DNA of 38,839 nt from Chloroflexota bacterium (GTDB taxonomy: Bacteria > Chloroflexota > Limnocylindria > Limnocylindrales > CSP1-4): NCBI GenBank assembly GCA_021802825.1, contig JAJZRG010000034.1, positions 1 to 38,839 of the forward strand, read 5' to 3'. Under the pieces are notes generated by a model that had not been told where the DNA came from, did no database searches, and was given only the letters and a program-made list of their open reading frames with translations. The first letter of the stretch is position 1, and each line of letters opens with the position of its first letter. A program made the position numbers and the translations under genes. Below are positions 8,647-17,037 of the stretch, in pieces.

Positions 8647-8802
8647 TCAGCCCTCCTGGGAGCGTTGGTTCAGGTGGTCGATCTCCTCGACGAACCGGCG
8701 GCGGACCGGGTGCTCCAGGTCGAGGATCTCCTCGAACGACCAGTGGAAGTGCCATGCCACGTACGCGATCTCCTCGAAGAGGCGGTCGGTCGCGTACGTC
8801 AC
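8647..8802 (-). CDS. Small eCIS protein, DUF6760-like (51 aa)
   Basis: A 51-residue protein read from GTG at 8802 to TGA at 8647. The GTG overlaps the TGA of the upstream gene (GTGA), indicating coupling. The sequence is dominated by a helix pair with YATDRLFEEIAYVAWHFHW followed by EEILDLEHPVRRRFVEEID, a pattern I associate with DUF6760, a family found almost only in phage-tail-like particle operons. The aromatic/His-rich HFHW core and the LEHxxRRRFVEEI helix suggest a compact helical hairpin. Together with the preceding zinc-ribbon gene it may act as an assembly chaperone pair for tube proteins; that role is inference. Confidence 0.85.
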   Translation of the reverse strand: MTYATDRLFEEIAYVAWHFHWSFEEILDLEHPVRRRFVEEIDHLNQRSQEG

Positions 8803-9224
8803 AACCCCCCCAGCGCGTCACCCGCGAGGTCCACCGCGAACGCGTGCCCGCAGGACGGGCAGGCGACCTCGGCCCGGCTGCTCCCCTCGGCGTTGACCCG
8901 GCGGTACAGGTCCTGGAGGAACGCGAGGTCCGAGGCGAACAGTCCCTCGATGGTGCCGGTGGTCACGGGCGACACGGACCCGATCCGGGTCACGACCCGC
9001 GACAGCAGGAGCACCGTGAGGTACGCCTCGTTCTCGCGGACCCGGGGATCGCGCTGGGGCAGGATCTCGTCCCTGGCCGTGGCCAGGCGCATGACCCCGT
9101 CCCGGTGGAGGACACCCGCGTCGTCCACGTAGCCGCGCGGGAGCACGAAGGGGTACTCGGTGCGGAGCGCCCCGTCGGGCCGACCCGGGCGCACGCCCGG
9201 GTCGGCGGCAGCCGCGAGAGTCAC
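8799..9224 (-). CDS. Phage-tail assembly-like protein with C-terminal zinc-ribbon half-motif
   Basis: A 141-residue protein between tube 1 and the DUF6760-like gene, the position of tail assembly chaperones in contractile particles. Visible blocks are TEYPFVLPRGYVDDAGVLHR with GVMRLATARDEILPQRDPRV, then NEAYLTVLLLSRVVTRIGSV, and a C-terminal CPSCGHAF. Start GTG at 9224 is one base after the tube gene stop. Only one CxxC pair is present, so metal binding would require dimerisation or another ligand. Its assembly role is inferred from position and resemblance to tail-assembly proteins in other eCIS loci. Confidence 0.8.
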   Translation of the reverse strand: MTLAAAADPGVRPGRPDGALRTEYPFVLPRGYVDDAGVLHRDGVMRLATARDEILPQRDPRVRENEAYLTVLLLSRVVTRIGSVSPVTTGTIEGLFASDLAFLQDLYRRVNAEGSSRAEVACPSCGHAFAVDLAGDALGGL

Positions 9225-9225
9225 G

Positions 9226-9684
9226 TCACTTCACCCGGATGAGCTCTTCGCACACGATGCTGACCTCCTCGGTCAGGACCTCGTTCGCGCCAGCCTTGGC
9301 GGAGCCCATCGTGATCTTCGACACCCAGCCGTTGAAGAAGTTGTACCGGGCAACCTCGCCGAGCGTGTAGTCGTACAGCACGACCGAGCCGTTGCGGCGG
9401 GCCTCCGCGACGTTCCCCTGGTGCATGGCGTAGTGCCAGTTCCAGAGGTCCATCGACGCGTTCTTCGCGCGCTTGAGGGTGATCGTCGGTGGCTTGCGGG
9501 CCCCGGGCAGCTTCTTGATGACCGATTTGCCGAGGGGGGTGTTCTCCTTGAGGTCGATGACGTCGATCTCGCTCGTGATCCCCGACAGCTCGGAGAACTG
9601 GGCGATCTCGGTGTGGTCGATCTCGACTGAGAAGTGGTACGACGCCAGCGCGTCGTTGGGCAGGCTCGGCAGTCCGAGAGGCAT
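9226..9684 (-). CDS. eCIS inner-tube protein 1 (gp19-like, major tube candidate)
   Basis: A 152-residue tube protein directly downstream of the sheath gene, the usual place of the major tube subunit. Family blocks: YHFSVEIDHTEIAQFSELSG near the N-terminus, VIKKLPGARKPPTITLKR, LWNWHYAMHQGNVAEARRNG, and YNFFNGWVSKITMG near the C-terminus. It starts at ATG 9684 with AAGGAG upstream, 20 bp after the sheath stop. It should stack as hexamers inside the sheath. Compared with tube 2 it keeps the long WNWHYAM helix region typical of the main tube protein. Confidence 0.94.
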   Translation of the reverse strand: MPLGLPSLPNDALASYHFSVEIDHTEIAQFSELSGITSEIDVIDLKENTPLGKSVIKKLPGARKPPTITLKRAKNASMDLWNWHYAMHQGNVAEARRNGSVVLYDYTLGEVARYNFFNGWVSKITMGSAKAGANEVLTEEVSIVCEELIRVK

Positions 9685-9704
9685 TCAGCCGGCTCCTTTC
9701 GCGA

Positions 9705-11219
9705 CTATTCGCTGACGCCAGCGCCGCCCGAGAACTGGGCGATGCGGAAGATGACGAACTCGGCAGGCTTCACCGGCGCGATGCCGATCTCGACCACGAG
9801 CTGGCCGGCGTCGATCACGTCGGGCGGGTTGGTCTCGGCGTCGCACTTGACGTAGAACGCCTCCTGCGGGGTGGCGCCGAACAGCGCGCCCTGCCGCCAG
9901 GTCAGGGTCAGGAACGAGGTGACGGTTCGCTTGACGCGCTCCCAGAGTGCCATGTCGTTGGGCTCGAAGACCACCCACTGGGTGCCCTCGAGGATCGACT
10001 CCTCCACGTAGTTGAACAGGCGGCGGACGTTGAGGTACCGCCACGAGGCGTCGGACGAGAGCGTGCGGGCGCCCCACACGCGGATGCCCCGGCCCGGGAA
10101 CGCGCGGATCACGTTGATGCCCTGGGGGTTGAGCTGGTCGTGCTCACCCTTGGTGACCTGGATCTCGAGGGCGATGGCGCCGCGGACGACCTCGTTGGCC
10201 GGCGCCTTGTGCACGCCGCGCTCGTCATCGCTGCGGGCCCAGATGCCGGCCATGTGGCCGCTGGGCGGGACGAACTTCGCCTGGCCCGAGAGCGGGTCGA
10301 ACACCTTGATCCAGGGCCAGTACAGCGAGGCGTACTTGCTGTCGTAGCCCGCCTTGTCGACGCGCCACTCCTTGACCTGCTGGGCGTTGAGCCCTGGCGG
10401 TGCGTCGAGGATGGCGACGCGGTCGCCCATCAGCTCGCAGTGCGCGATCATCGCGAGCTGGACGGCCTTGAGGCCCTCGGCGTCGATGATGCCCTTCTCG
10501 TACACGGCCATCAGGTCCGGCACGGCGAGCATCGTGATCTCGTCCACGGCCTCGAGGCCGGCGAAGCCGGTGCGGTCGGCGGAGCTGCCGACGTAGTCGT
10601 CCGGCGTCACGCGAGCGGGCATCGATGCGGTGCCGCCGGTCAGGCTGACGCTCGTGGTCGCGGGGGCGGCCAGTGCGCCGACCTCCTCGATGGCGATCAC
10701 CTTCGACTGGGTCTTGACCTGGGTCGCGACGTTCTGCTTGCCCTTGCCGGTCGTGACGTTGTCGTAGGTCTCGACGACGCGGCCGCCCTGCTTGACGGTT
10801 AGCTTGAACGCGCCCTCGGCGGGCTCGGTGGGGGGCGACACCTCGACCGAGATGTCGTTGCCGCTGGCACCGGCCTCGAGCGCGAGGACCCGGAAGGCGG
10901 GCTTGCCGCCGTCGGCGGCGCCGGGGAGCTCGGCTGAGGCGACGGGCGAGGCGCCGTCGGCACCCACGCGGACGACGTACGCGGCACCCCCGCCGTTGAG
11001 GAAGTAGCCGTAGACGGCATGGGCGAGGTACGACGACTCGACGAACTCGCCGAACATGGAGGTGAACTGGCCCCAGTTCGTCAGGAGGCGCGGCTCGTTG
11101 AACGGTCCCTTGGCAGCGAGGCCCACGAACGCAGCGACGGCCGTCCCGACGCCCTCGATCGGCCGGGAGCCGGACTGGACCTCCTCGACATAGACACCGG
11201 GCGACAGGTAGGTCGGCAT
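9705..11219 (-). CDS. Contractile tail sheath protein
   Basis: A 504-residue sheath subunit that contracts to drive the tube. The start ATG at 11219 is chosen because AAGGGA lies just upstream and because the protein then begins MPTYLSPGVYVEEV, the hallmark sheath N-terminus. Further blocks: AVAAFVGLAAKGPFNEP, VYGYFLNGGGAAYVVRVG, RVAILDAPPG, KYASLYWPWIKVFDP, then the conserved C-terminal core INVIRAFPGRGIRVWGARTL, YLNVRRLFNYVEESI and FVIFRIAQFSGG. A variable insertion (~120-230) forms the outer domain. It is the first gene of the minus-strand operon. Only one sheath gene is present, where Afp-like systems often have three. Confidence 0.97.
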   Translation of the reverse strand: MPTYLSPGVYVEEVQSGSRPIEGVGTAVAAFVGLAAKGPFNEPRLLTNWGQFTSMFGEFVESSYLAHAVYGYFLNGGGAAYVVRVGADGASPVASAELPGAADGGKPAFRVLALEAGASGNDISVEVSPPTEPAEGAFKLTVKQGGRVVETYDNVTTGKGKQNVATQVKTQSKVIAIEEVGALAAPATTSVSLTGGTASMPARVTPDDYVGSSADRTGFAGLEAVDEITMLAVPDLMAVYEKGIIDAEGLKAVQLAMIAHCELMGDRVAILDAPPGLNAQQVKEWRVDKAGYDSKYASLYWPWIKVFDPLSGQAKFVPPSGHMAGIWARSDDERGVHKAPANEVVRGAIALEIQVTKGEHDQLNPQGINVIRAFPGRGIRVWGARTLSSDASWRYLNVRRLFNYVEESILEGTQWVVFEPNDMALWERVKRTVTSFLTLTWRQGALFGATPQEAFYVKCDAETNPPDVIDAGQLVVEIGIAPVKPAEFVIFRIAQFSGGAGVSE

Positions 11220-11402
11220 GTGTTGTCCCTTCCGTGGCATGAGCGGACTCGCTGAGGCTCCCACCCGCCGGGCCCGCGGGCAATGGGCGCCCGGTCGGGC
11301 GTCGGGGCGCTCCGGTTCGCCCGATCGGGCAACGGGTGCCGCCCCAACGGTTGCCCCGCGGCTGGGCGATCGGTGCCGCGCGGGGTCGGACACTGAGCGG
11401 CG
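11220..11402. promoter_or_regulatory. Divergent promoter region between sheath operon and DUF4255/ATPase operon
   Basis: 183 bp without a gene, between two divergent eCIS transcription units. It contains the perfect 12-bp palindrome GCCCGATCGGGC (11319-11330). Overlapping it is an inverted repeat GGGCAAC (11327-11333) / GTTGCCC (11350-11356). No consensus -35/-10 pair is obvious on either strand. The symmetric elements are about 100 bp from the sheath ATG and about 70 bp from the DUF4255 ATG, consistent with one regulator controlling both directions. Confidence 0.55.
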
Positions 11403-12236
11403 ATGATCTCCGAGGTGGACCAGGCACTCGAGGCCCTCGTCCGTCGCGAGGCGTTGAACGGCTCGCGGGTCGACGTGCTGTTCGATGCGCCCACCCGGGA
11501 CTGGGTGGCCCGGCGGAACGCCCCCACGCTCGACATCTACCTCTACGACATCCGCGAGGACATGTCGCGCCGCCAGGTGATGTCCGAGCCGGTCCGCGAC
11601 CCGGCCACCGGCATCGCCGGCGCCCACCGCGTCCCGCCGCGCCGGTACAAGCTCTCGTATCTCGTGACGGCGTGGACCCAGCGGCCCGAGGACGAGCACC
11701 GCCTGCTCTCCGCGTGCCTCGCGGCTTTCGTCCGCAACGAGACCATCCCTGTGGACCTGCTCGGGAGCTCGCTCGCGTCCTCCGCGTACCCAGTGATCCT
11801 CCAGGTCGCCGGCCCAATGGGGCAGGACCGATCGATCGCGGACGTGTGGTCCGCGATGGGCGGCGAGCTCAAGCCGTCACTCGACCTGGTCGCGATCGCG
11901 CCGCTCGATGCCGCGTACACGTGGCCGGCCGCGAAGCCGGTGCTGGAGCCGCTGTCGCTGGGGCTGGCGTCGGGCGGCGTTGAGGAGCGCGTCGGCGGGC
12001 GTGGCCCGGCACGGCGGGCTGGCGCGCGCGGCCCCGGCGGCCCACTCGGCCCGTCCGAGCCCGCGGCCCAGGAGGAGACCGTGCGCGCCGTGCGTCAGCG
12101 GGCGGCGCAGGCCGCGGGACCCGGCAAGGCGGGATCGGGCGCGGAGGGTGGACCGGGCACGAAGGGTGAGGCCGGCGAGGCGCCCACTGCCACCGGCGGC
12201 CGCGTGATGCGCATCCGCGGCATCTCACGGCCGTGA
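11403..12236 (+). CDS. DUF4255 tail-terminator homologue (Afp16/Pvc16 N-terminal type)
   Basis: A 277-residue protein whose first ~185 residues match the DUF4255/Pvc16 N-terminal family, thought to cap the tube and sheath end of eCIS particles. Motifs: EVDQALEALVRREAL, PTLDIYLYDIREDM, PPRRYKLSYLVTAWTQRPED, HRLLSACLAAFVRNETIP. The remaining ~90 residues are Gly/Ala/Pro/Glu-rich and probably disordered, making the protein longer than the usual ~200 residues. It is the first gene of the plus-strand eCIS unit and ends in a GTGA overlap with the ATPase gene. Confidence 0.9.
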   Translation: MISEVDQALEALVRREALNGSRVDVLFDAPTRDWVARRNAPTLDIYLYDIREDMSRRQVMSEPVRDPATGIAGAHRVPPRRYKLSYLVTAWTQRPEDEHRLLSACLAAFVRNETIPVDLLGSSLASSAYPVILQVAGPMGQDRSIADVWSAMGGELKPSLDLVAIAPLDAAYTWPAAKPVLEPLSLGLASGGVEERVGGRGPARRAGARGPGGPLGPSEPAAQEETVRAVRQRAAQAAGPGKAGSGAEGGPGTKGEAGEAPTATGGRVMRIRGISRP

Positions 12237-14383
12237 CCTCGCCGAGCGGGCGCGGGGCACCCGCTCCGGTGCCCGAGCCGCCGGCGAACGCTCCACCGCC
12301 CGACCCGTCCCGAGCCCACCTCCTCGGCCGGCTCGCCCTCCTTGAGCGACGGGTCCGCCATGCCGTGGACCGGCGCCGCGCGGACGACCACGACCCCGAC
12401 GACCGCTTCCGTGGGCTCTACCTCTCCGACGCCGACGTGGACGCCCTGCTCGCGGGCAGCGGCCGCCTGGCGCGGCCCGATCAGGCCGAGATTGCCGGGA
12501 CGTTGGCGTCGATCGACGCGGCAGCGGATGCGGCCGAGGCCTGGGGCACGACGATCCGGCTCCGCGCCCTCGCCCGCCGCTTCGGCCTGGCGCCCGCCGA
12601 GGTGGACCTGCTCCTCATGGCTCTCGCGCCCGACGTTGACGCCCGCTTCGAGCGCCTCTACGCCTACCTCCAGGACGACGTGACGCGCCGTCGGCCGGGG
12701 ATCGGCCTCGCGATCGAGCTGCTGGCCGGCCCGTCGCCCGAGGCGGAGCTGCGCGCGGCGCTGCGGTCGGGCGCGGTCCTGCTGGAGGCCGGGCTGCTCC
12801 TGGTGGACGATCGCGACCGCCCGTACCTCACGCGCGCCCTCCGCGTCCCGGATCGTGTGACGGCGTTCCTGCTGGGTGACGACCGCCCCGACGCCGAGGT
12901 GACCCGTCTCCTCGAGCCGCTCCCGCCCGGCGCCGCCGACGGCGGGGCGATCGCGCGGACCCGCGCCGCCGGCGCGCGCCTGTGGTACGTCCGAGAGGCG
13001 ACGTTCGGGGCCGGGATCGGCATGGCTGCCGCGGGGCTCGGCGCGGACGGGGATGCGGTGCTCAACGTGGACCTCACGCGCCTCGAGCCCGGCGAGGACG
13101 CGGCGGCCCTGGTGGGCGCCGTGATCCGCGAGGCGGCGCTCCTCGGGGCGGGGCTGGTCGCGGGGCCTGTGGACGGCCTGGCCGAGACCGCTCGCGCGGC
13201 GCTGCGGCGACTGGCGGAGGCGCGCACCCCAGTGGCGCTCCACGGCATCCGCGCCTGGGATCCCGCCTGGGGCCGCGAGGTGCCGGTCCTGCTCGAGGCC
13301 GCCCCCACGCCCGAGGACGACCGGGCGCGGTTCTGGGCGCTGTCCCTCGACGCGGCCGGGATCGCGAAGGACCAAGACGGCTCGACGGGCGCGGCCGGCG
13401 ACGCCGCCCGCGCCTTCCGCCTGACACCCGTCCAAATCCAGCGCGCTGCGCGGGCCGCGGGCCTGGCGGCCACCGCCGAGGGTCGCCCGATAGCGGCCGA
13501 GCACGTCCAGGCCGGCGCCCGCGCCCAGAACGCCGCCGGCCTCGACCGCCTCGCCCGCCGCATCGCCCCGGCGGCAACCTGGGACGACCTCGTCCTGCCG
13601 CCGCGCGCGCGCGGACAGCTGACGGACCTGCTCAATCGGGCGCGGAACCGTGAGCGCGTGCTCCGAGGGTGGGGGATGGGCGCCGGCCCGAACCGCGGCG
13701 CCGGGCTGACGGCGCTGTTCGCCGGCGACTCGGGCACCGGCAAGACGCTCTCCGCGGAGGTGCTCGCCGCGGGCCTCGGGCTCGACCTCTACCTCATCGA
13801 CCTCTCGACCGTCGTGGACAAGTACATCGGCGAGACCGAGAAGAACCTCGACCGCATCTTCGCGGAGGCCGACCGCGTGAACGGCGTGCTCCTGTTCGAC
13901 GAGGCCGACGCGATCTTCGGCAAGCGCTCCGAGGTCAAGGACGCCCGCGACCGGTACGCCAACGTCGAGATCGCCTACCTGCTCCAGCGGATGGAGCGCT
14001 TCGACGGGCTGGCCGTGCTGACGACCAACCTGCGCGCCAACCTTGACGAGGCGTTCCTCCGCCGCCTCGACGTGATCGTGGACTTCCCGCTTCCCGACGA
14101 GGACGAGCGGCGTCGGTTGTGGCGGCTGCACCTGCGCCCGGGCTTGCCGGTCGCGGCCGACGTGGACATCGACTTCCTCGCCGTCTCGTTCCGCATCAGC
14201 GGCGGGTCGATCCGCAACATCTGCGTCACCGGCGCCTTCCTCGCCGCCGCCGAGGATCGGGAGGTCACCATGGGCGACCTTGTCCGCGCCACCGAGCGCG
14301 AGTACGACAAGCTCGGCCGCCTCACGGTCCCCGCCGAGTTCGGCGCCTGGTTCGAGGCTCTTGCGGAGTCGGGGTCGGCGTAG
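12233..14383 (+). CDS. AAA+ ATPase of eCIS (Afp15-like)
   Basis: A 716-residue ATPase conserved in nearly all eCIS loci and thought to act in particle assembly or cargo loading. The N-terminal ~450 residues are the variable winged-helix-like region ([33 protein letters not shown]). The AAA domain has Walker A GDSGTGKT at 498-505, Walker B LLFDEAD with D556 and E557, a sensor-1 region ending [10 protein letters not shown], and arginine-finger candidates in [16 protein letters not shown]. Translation starts at GTG 12233, overlapping the upstream TGA by three bases. The stop is followed by ~190 bp before the DUF4157 gene. Confidence 0.95.
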   Translation: MTSPSGRGAPAPVPEPPANAPPPDPSRAHLLGRLALLERRVRHAVDRRRADDHDPDDRFRGLYLSDADVDALLAGSGRLARPDQAEIAGTLASIDAAADAAEAWGTTIRLRALARRFGLAPAEVDLLLMALAPDVDARFERLYAYLQDDVTRRRPGIGLAIELLAGPSPEAELRAALRSGAVLLEAGLLLVDDRDRPYLTRALRVPDRVTAFLLGDDRPDAEVTRLLEPLPPGAADGGAIARTRAAGARLWYVREATFGAGIGMAAAGLGADGDAVLNVDLTRLEPGEDAAALVGAVIREAALLGAGLVAGPVDGLAETARAALRRLAEARTPVALHGIRAWDPAWGREVPVLLEAAPTPEDDRARFWALSLDAAGIAKDQDGSTGAAGDAARAFRLTPVQIQRAARAAGLAATAEGRPIAAEHVQAGARAQNAAGLDRLARRIAPAATWDDLVLPPRARGQLTDLLNRARNRERVLRGWGMGAGPNRGAGLTALFAGDSGTGKTLSAEVLAAGLGLDLYLIDLSTVVDKYIGETEKNLDRIFAEADRVNGVLLFDEADAIFGKRSEVKDARDRYANVEIAYLLQRMERFDGLAVLTTNLRANLDEAFLRRLDVIVDFPLPDEDERRRLWRLHLRPGLPVAADVDIDFLAVSFRISGGSIRNICVTGAFLAAAEDREVTMGDLVRATEREYDKLGRLTVPAEFGAWFEALAESGSA

Positions 14384-14439
14384 TGGGGGTTCAGGGCCCG
14401 GCCGAAGCCTTGACGGGCGCACGGCGGCCAGCCGTTTCT

Positions 14440-14451
14440 GCCCGATCGGGC
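14440..14451. promoter_or_regulatory. Palindrome GCCCGATCGGGC upstream of DUF4157 gene
   Basis: A perfect 12-bp palindrome, extended to TGCCCGATCGGGCA at 14439-14452, in the 189-bp gap between the ATPase stop and the DUF4157 start. It is identical to the site at 11319-11330 and related to GCCCGTCCGGGC at 19146-19157. It is a candidate operator for the eCIS regulator. The palindrome could also be a chance product of high GC, but the central AT makes exact recurrence unlikely. Confidence 0.5.
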
Positions 14452-14572
14452 AGCGGCGCCGTCCACGCCTTGCGCGCCCGGACCTTGCGCGCCCGGCACG
14501 CGCGGCGCACGCTGCGATCGCTCGCAGTGGGTGTCCGGCCGGTCGCCGACGGCGCCGGCGGAGGAGGAGCGC

Positions 14573-15304
14573 ATGGACGTTCGTGACGAGCTCGAGGCCA
14601 CCGTCGCCCGGTCCGCCCCGGCACGGGACACGGCCGCCACAACGGCCTCGACGAACGCGACGGTCTCGCCGGCGCTGGTCGCCCGCGCGGTGGCCGACCC
14701 GTCGTCCGCCACCCCCTCGACGATGCTCGAGCTCCAGCGCCTGGCCGGCAACGCCAGCGTCCGCCGGCTCGTCGCGGGCGAGGAGGAGGCCCCACCGGAC
14801 CGCTCGCCCGTCCTCGACGTCGTGGGCAAGGGCGGCGGGCAGCCCCTCGCGCCCGACCTCCGGAGCGACATGGAGACTCGCCTGGGCGCGGACTTCAGCG
14901 ACGTGCGGCTGCACACCGATTCGCAGGCCAGCCGCTCCGCCGAGGCGGTCAACGCCCACGCCTACACGGTGGGCAGCGACGTCGTGTTCCGCTCGGACCG
15001 CTGGAACCCTGATTCCTCGGACGGCCGCCAGACGCTCGCCCACGAGCTGGTCCACGTCGTCCAGCAGCGCTCGGGCCCCGTGCACGGAACGGCGACCGGC
15101 GACGGCGTCCGCGTGTCGGACCCGCACGATTCCTACGAGCAGTCGGCCGACCGCGCGGCGGCTGCCGCGATGACCGCTCCGACCGCGATCCCGGCGACGC
15201 CGACGGCGGACGTGAGCCGGAAGGAGGACGACGAGGCTGTCCAGGCTCTGGCGGTCAGCCGCGAGCGGGCCAAGGAGGACGAGGACGAGGAGCACGACGA
15301 GTGA
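14573..15304 (+). CDS. DUF4157 'eCIS core domain' putative metallopeptidase
   Basis: A 243-residue protein with the DUF4157 domain, widely linked to eCIS loci as toxin leader, cargo or processing domain. The start ATG at 14573 follows GGAGGAGG; an in-frame GTG at 14531 lacks a ribosome site. Residues ~88-175 carry the domain: LAPDLRSDMETRLGADFSDV, then RLHTDSQASRSAEAVNAHAY, then the zinc-site HELVH (H157, E158, H161). A YEQSADRAAAAAM segment follows, where the family usually has an ExxAD third-ligand region. No separate toxin domain is attached. The C-terminus is a highly charged KEDEDEEHDE tail. It may be an autonomous effector or a cargo-processing protease. Confidence 0.9.
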   Translation: MDVRDELEATVARSAPARDTAATTASTNATVSPALVARAVADPSSATPSTMLELQRLAGNASVRRLVAGEEEAPPDRSPVLDVVGKGGGQPLAPDLRSDMETRLGADFSDVRLHTDSQASRSAEAVNAHAYTVGSDVVFRSDRWNPDSSDGRQTLAHELVHVVQQRSGPVHGTATGDGVRVSDPHDSYEQSADRAAAAAMTAPTAIPATPTADVSRKEDDEAVQALAVSRERAKEDEDEEHDE

Positions 15305-15782
15305 GGCTCCGCCTCTTGCCTTCTCGCTCCCCTGATCGTCAGATCGGATCTGCGGTCGGACTGATGCAGGGATGACACCGGCAGGACGTGCTCCCTGCTC
15401 CTGGTGGATTGGCACCACGGCGCACCACCCCCGAGCGACCGATCGGATGGGCAACAATGGGTTGCCCTGACGACCTCGACCTCGAGGAGAACTGGACCCG
15501 GGGTTCTACGAGCTCGCTCTTCAGCTCGGACCACGAGATGACGGCCGGCTCGATGCCGCAGGTGTATCCCTGCCGCGGGCGTCTCGGGCTGCTTCGCGGC
15601 GGAGGCAACAAGCGGCCTGCGATTGCCGCTGACCTGCGGAGTCACGACGCGGAGCGGGATGCATGCCAGCACCGACGAGCGCTGTCGGCTGCGTGGCATG
15701 ACGGGATGTGTGCCGGTCGGTGCCAATACCAGTTGTAGCCGTGCCTCTTGCGCCCGGGTGGTGGTCGCACGAAACTCGGCTC
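15305..15782. other. 478-bp gap without a supported gene; contains two inverted repeats
   Basis: I see no convincing gene here. Structures present are CAGATC-G-GATCTG at 15340-15352 and a perfect hairpin GGGCAAC-AATGG-GTTGCCC at 15449-15467 preceded by GATCGGAT. The hairpin arms match the inverted repeat in the sheath/DUF4255 promoter. A 116-residue open frame (15388-15738, plus) has no ribosome site or recognisable motif and is not called. Confidence 0.5.
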
Positions 15783-16214
15783 ATGGCCTCCTGCATCTTC
15801 TGCGACATCATCGGCGGCACGGCTGGCGCGACGGTCGTGTACGAAGGCGAGTCCGTGCTCGGCTTCCTCCCGCTCCCTGAGGGTCGGCTCGCCGAGGGCC
15901 ATGTGCTCGTCGTCTCCAAGCGGCATGTGACCGACCTGTTCGACGCGACCGAGCCGGACCTCCACGCCCTGATCCTCGGGGTGCGGCGGGTCTCGGACGC
16001 GCTCCGCTCCGCGCTCGGCGCATCGGGGGTCAACGTCCTCAGCGCCTCAGGCCCGAACTCCGACCAGTCCGTGTTTCACGTCCACTTCCACGTGGTCCCG
16101 CGTTGGGAGGGAGACGGGCTCTGGACGTGGCCTGCGGGGAAGTCAGAGCACCGTGTCCGGGGAGACGCAGCCGCGCTGATCCGCAAGCACTTCGCGGGTC
16201 TCGGGGGTGGATAG
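15783..16214 (+). CDS. HIT family nucleotide hydrolase/transferase
   Basis: A 143-residue HIT-domain protein, likely a purine nucleoside phosphoramidate or AMP hydrolase acting in the cytosol. The N-terminus has CIFCDIIGG, whose Cys pair usually binds zinc in bacterial Hint-type proteins. The body has VLGFLPLPEGRLAEGHVLVV and the active-site HVHFHVVPR (HxHxHxx), whose middle His forms the nucleotidyl intermediate. ATG at 15783 is chosen because MASCIFCDII is the normal family start. It stands alone between the eCIS DUF4157 gene and the HipBA locus and has no evident connection with either. Confidence 0.95.
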   Translation: MASCIFCDIIGGTAGATVVYEGESVLGFLPLPEGRLAEGHVLVVSKRHVTDLFDATEPDLHALILGVRRVSDALRSALGASGVNVLSASGPNSDQSVFHVHFHVVPRWEGDGLWTWPAGKSEHRVRGDAAALIRKHFAGLGGG

Positions 16215-16618
16215 GATCGTCAGGGCCCTCGCCTGCTGTTGCGACGCGTTTCCTTGCGCGATGCGTGCCAGGACCATCGGATGCGTTGATCCCTCGTGCC
16301 AGCCGTGGTTGCGCCCGCAACCGCCCCACAGCTACAGAGCCCCCGGCGCGGATGATCTCCCTGGCGGCCCAGACACGACGATGCGGGCGCTCCCTGGCGT
16401 CCGTTGGGTGGAGCGGTTCGAGGTCGCCGGGGAGCGGTGAGGATTGACCCACGACTGGGGCGACGAACGCTTCCTGGCGCGTTCCTCCCCGTGGCCGGGC
16501 GAGATCTCGAAGGCGCTGCTCTCGAGAGGTTAGGGCCACGCCAGCGTGGCCGTTACGCGACGGCGGGCTCGCTCCGGCCGCCTCGTCCGACCCGTGGTGC
16601 AACCTGACCACTGTCTCG
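16215..16618. other. 404-bp gap without a supported gene
   Basis: I see no tRNA, repeat array or convincing gene between the HIT gene and the HipBA promoter repeats. Short frames give peptides such as a 29-residue frame at about 16445-16534, but none has a ribosome site or family motif. It may contain eroded coding sequence. Gene density falls here, consistent with a junction between the eCIS locus and an inserted HipBA module. Confidence 0.4.
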
Positions 16619-16658
16619 CGTCAAGGGTCAGGCTGGCCGTTGACACGTCAAGGGTCAG
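16619..16658 (+). promoter_or_regulatory. Direct repeat operator-like elements before hipBA
   Basis: CGTCAAGGGTCAG occurs twice (16619-16631 and 16646-16658, 27 bp start to start). The second copy is preceded, and both copies are followed after a few bases, by GTTGACA. A weaker relative, ACGTAAAGGGTGCA, lies just after the -10 box. The repeats are immediately upstream of the hipB promoter and are candidate binding sites for the HipB-like repressor (autoregulation inferred). Confidence 0.65.
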
Positions 16659-16663
16659 TTCTG

Positions 16664-16692
16664 TTGACACTTGTATGGTCCATCTATATGAT
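16664..16692 (+). promoter_or_regulatory. Near-consensus sigma-70 promoter of hipBA
   Basis: TTGACA (16664-16669), a 17-bp spacer and TATGAT (16687-16692). This is the clearest housekeeping-type promoter in the window and lies in a short AT-rich patch that contrasts with its surroundings. The predicted start of transcription is near 16699, about 54 bases before the chosen hipB start codon. Confidence 0.88.
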
Positions 16693-16752
16693 GTAACGTA
16701 AAGGGTGCATCCTCGTCATGCGACAGGAATGTCGCAGCCCAGGGAGCCTGAC

Positions 16753-17037
16753 ATGGCCGGCCTCACCATCCACCAGATCGCGTCCGCCGCCCGCGGACGC
16801 CGCCAGTCGCTCGGGCTGAGCCAGGCGCAGGTGGCTAAGCAGCTGGGCGTGTCGCGCCGCTGGTTGCGGGACTTCGAGGCGGGGAACGGGGGAGCGCACC
16901 TCGAGACGGTGCTCCGTCTGCTCGACATGCTCCGTATCGATCTCGCGTTCGCCGGCGAGCGGCAGCCCGTCGCCGCCGACGAGGATGCGGGCCTCCTCGA
17001 CGCGATCATCGACGAGCACCGGTCCCCACAGTCATGA
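16753..17037 (+). CDS. hipB: HipB-like antitoxin, helix-turn-helix (Xre family)
   Basis: A 94-residue DNA-binding antitoxin expected to neutralise HipA and repress its own promoter. The HTH lies at about residues 16-45: RQSLGLSQAQVAKQLGVSRR then WLRDFEAGN, the usual HTH_3 pattern with LSQxxVAxxLGVSRxW. ATG at 16753 is preferred because AGGGAG stands 6-7 bases upstream. The in-frame GTG at 16705 lies too close to the predicted transcription start. The stop overlaps the hipA start (ATGA), as is standard for coupled antitoxin-toxin pairs. Confidence 0.88.
   Translation: MAGLTIHQIASAARGRRQSLGLSQAQVAKQLGVSRRWLRDFEAGNGGAHLETVLRLLDMLRIDLAFAGERQPVAADEDAGLLDAIIDEHRSPQS

Noticed and set aside
9705..11699. 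Longer sheath reading frame beginning at 11699
   Set aside because: The extra 160 residues run antisense into the DUF4255 gene and lack homology; MPTYLSPGVYVEEV at 11219 is the family N-terminus with a ribosome site.
12095..15457. Very long minus-strand open frame (1120 codons) opposite the ATPase and DUF4157 genes
   Set aside because: Low-complexity Arg/Ala/Gly content with no family motif; it mirrors strongly supported plus-strand genes, a usual effect of high GC at third codon positions.
15340..15467. Hairpins after the DUF4157 gene as an intrinsic terminator
   Set aside because: The stems are short or not followed by a T-run, so termination is not supported; recorded only as inverted repeats.
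16039..16611. Minus-strand 190-codon frame across the HIT gene end and the following gap
   Set aside because: Arg/Pro-rich with no motif, overlaps the HIT active-site coding region; looks like a shadow frame.
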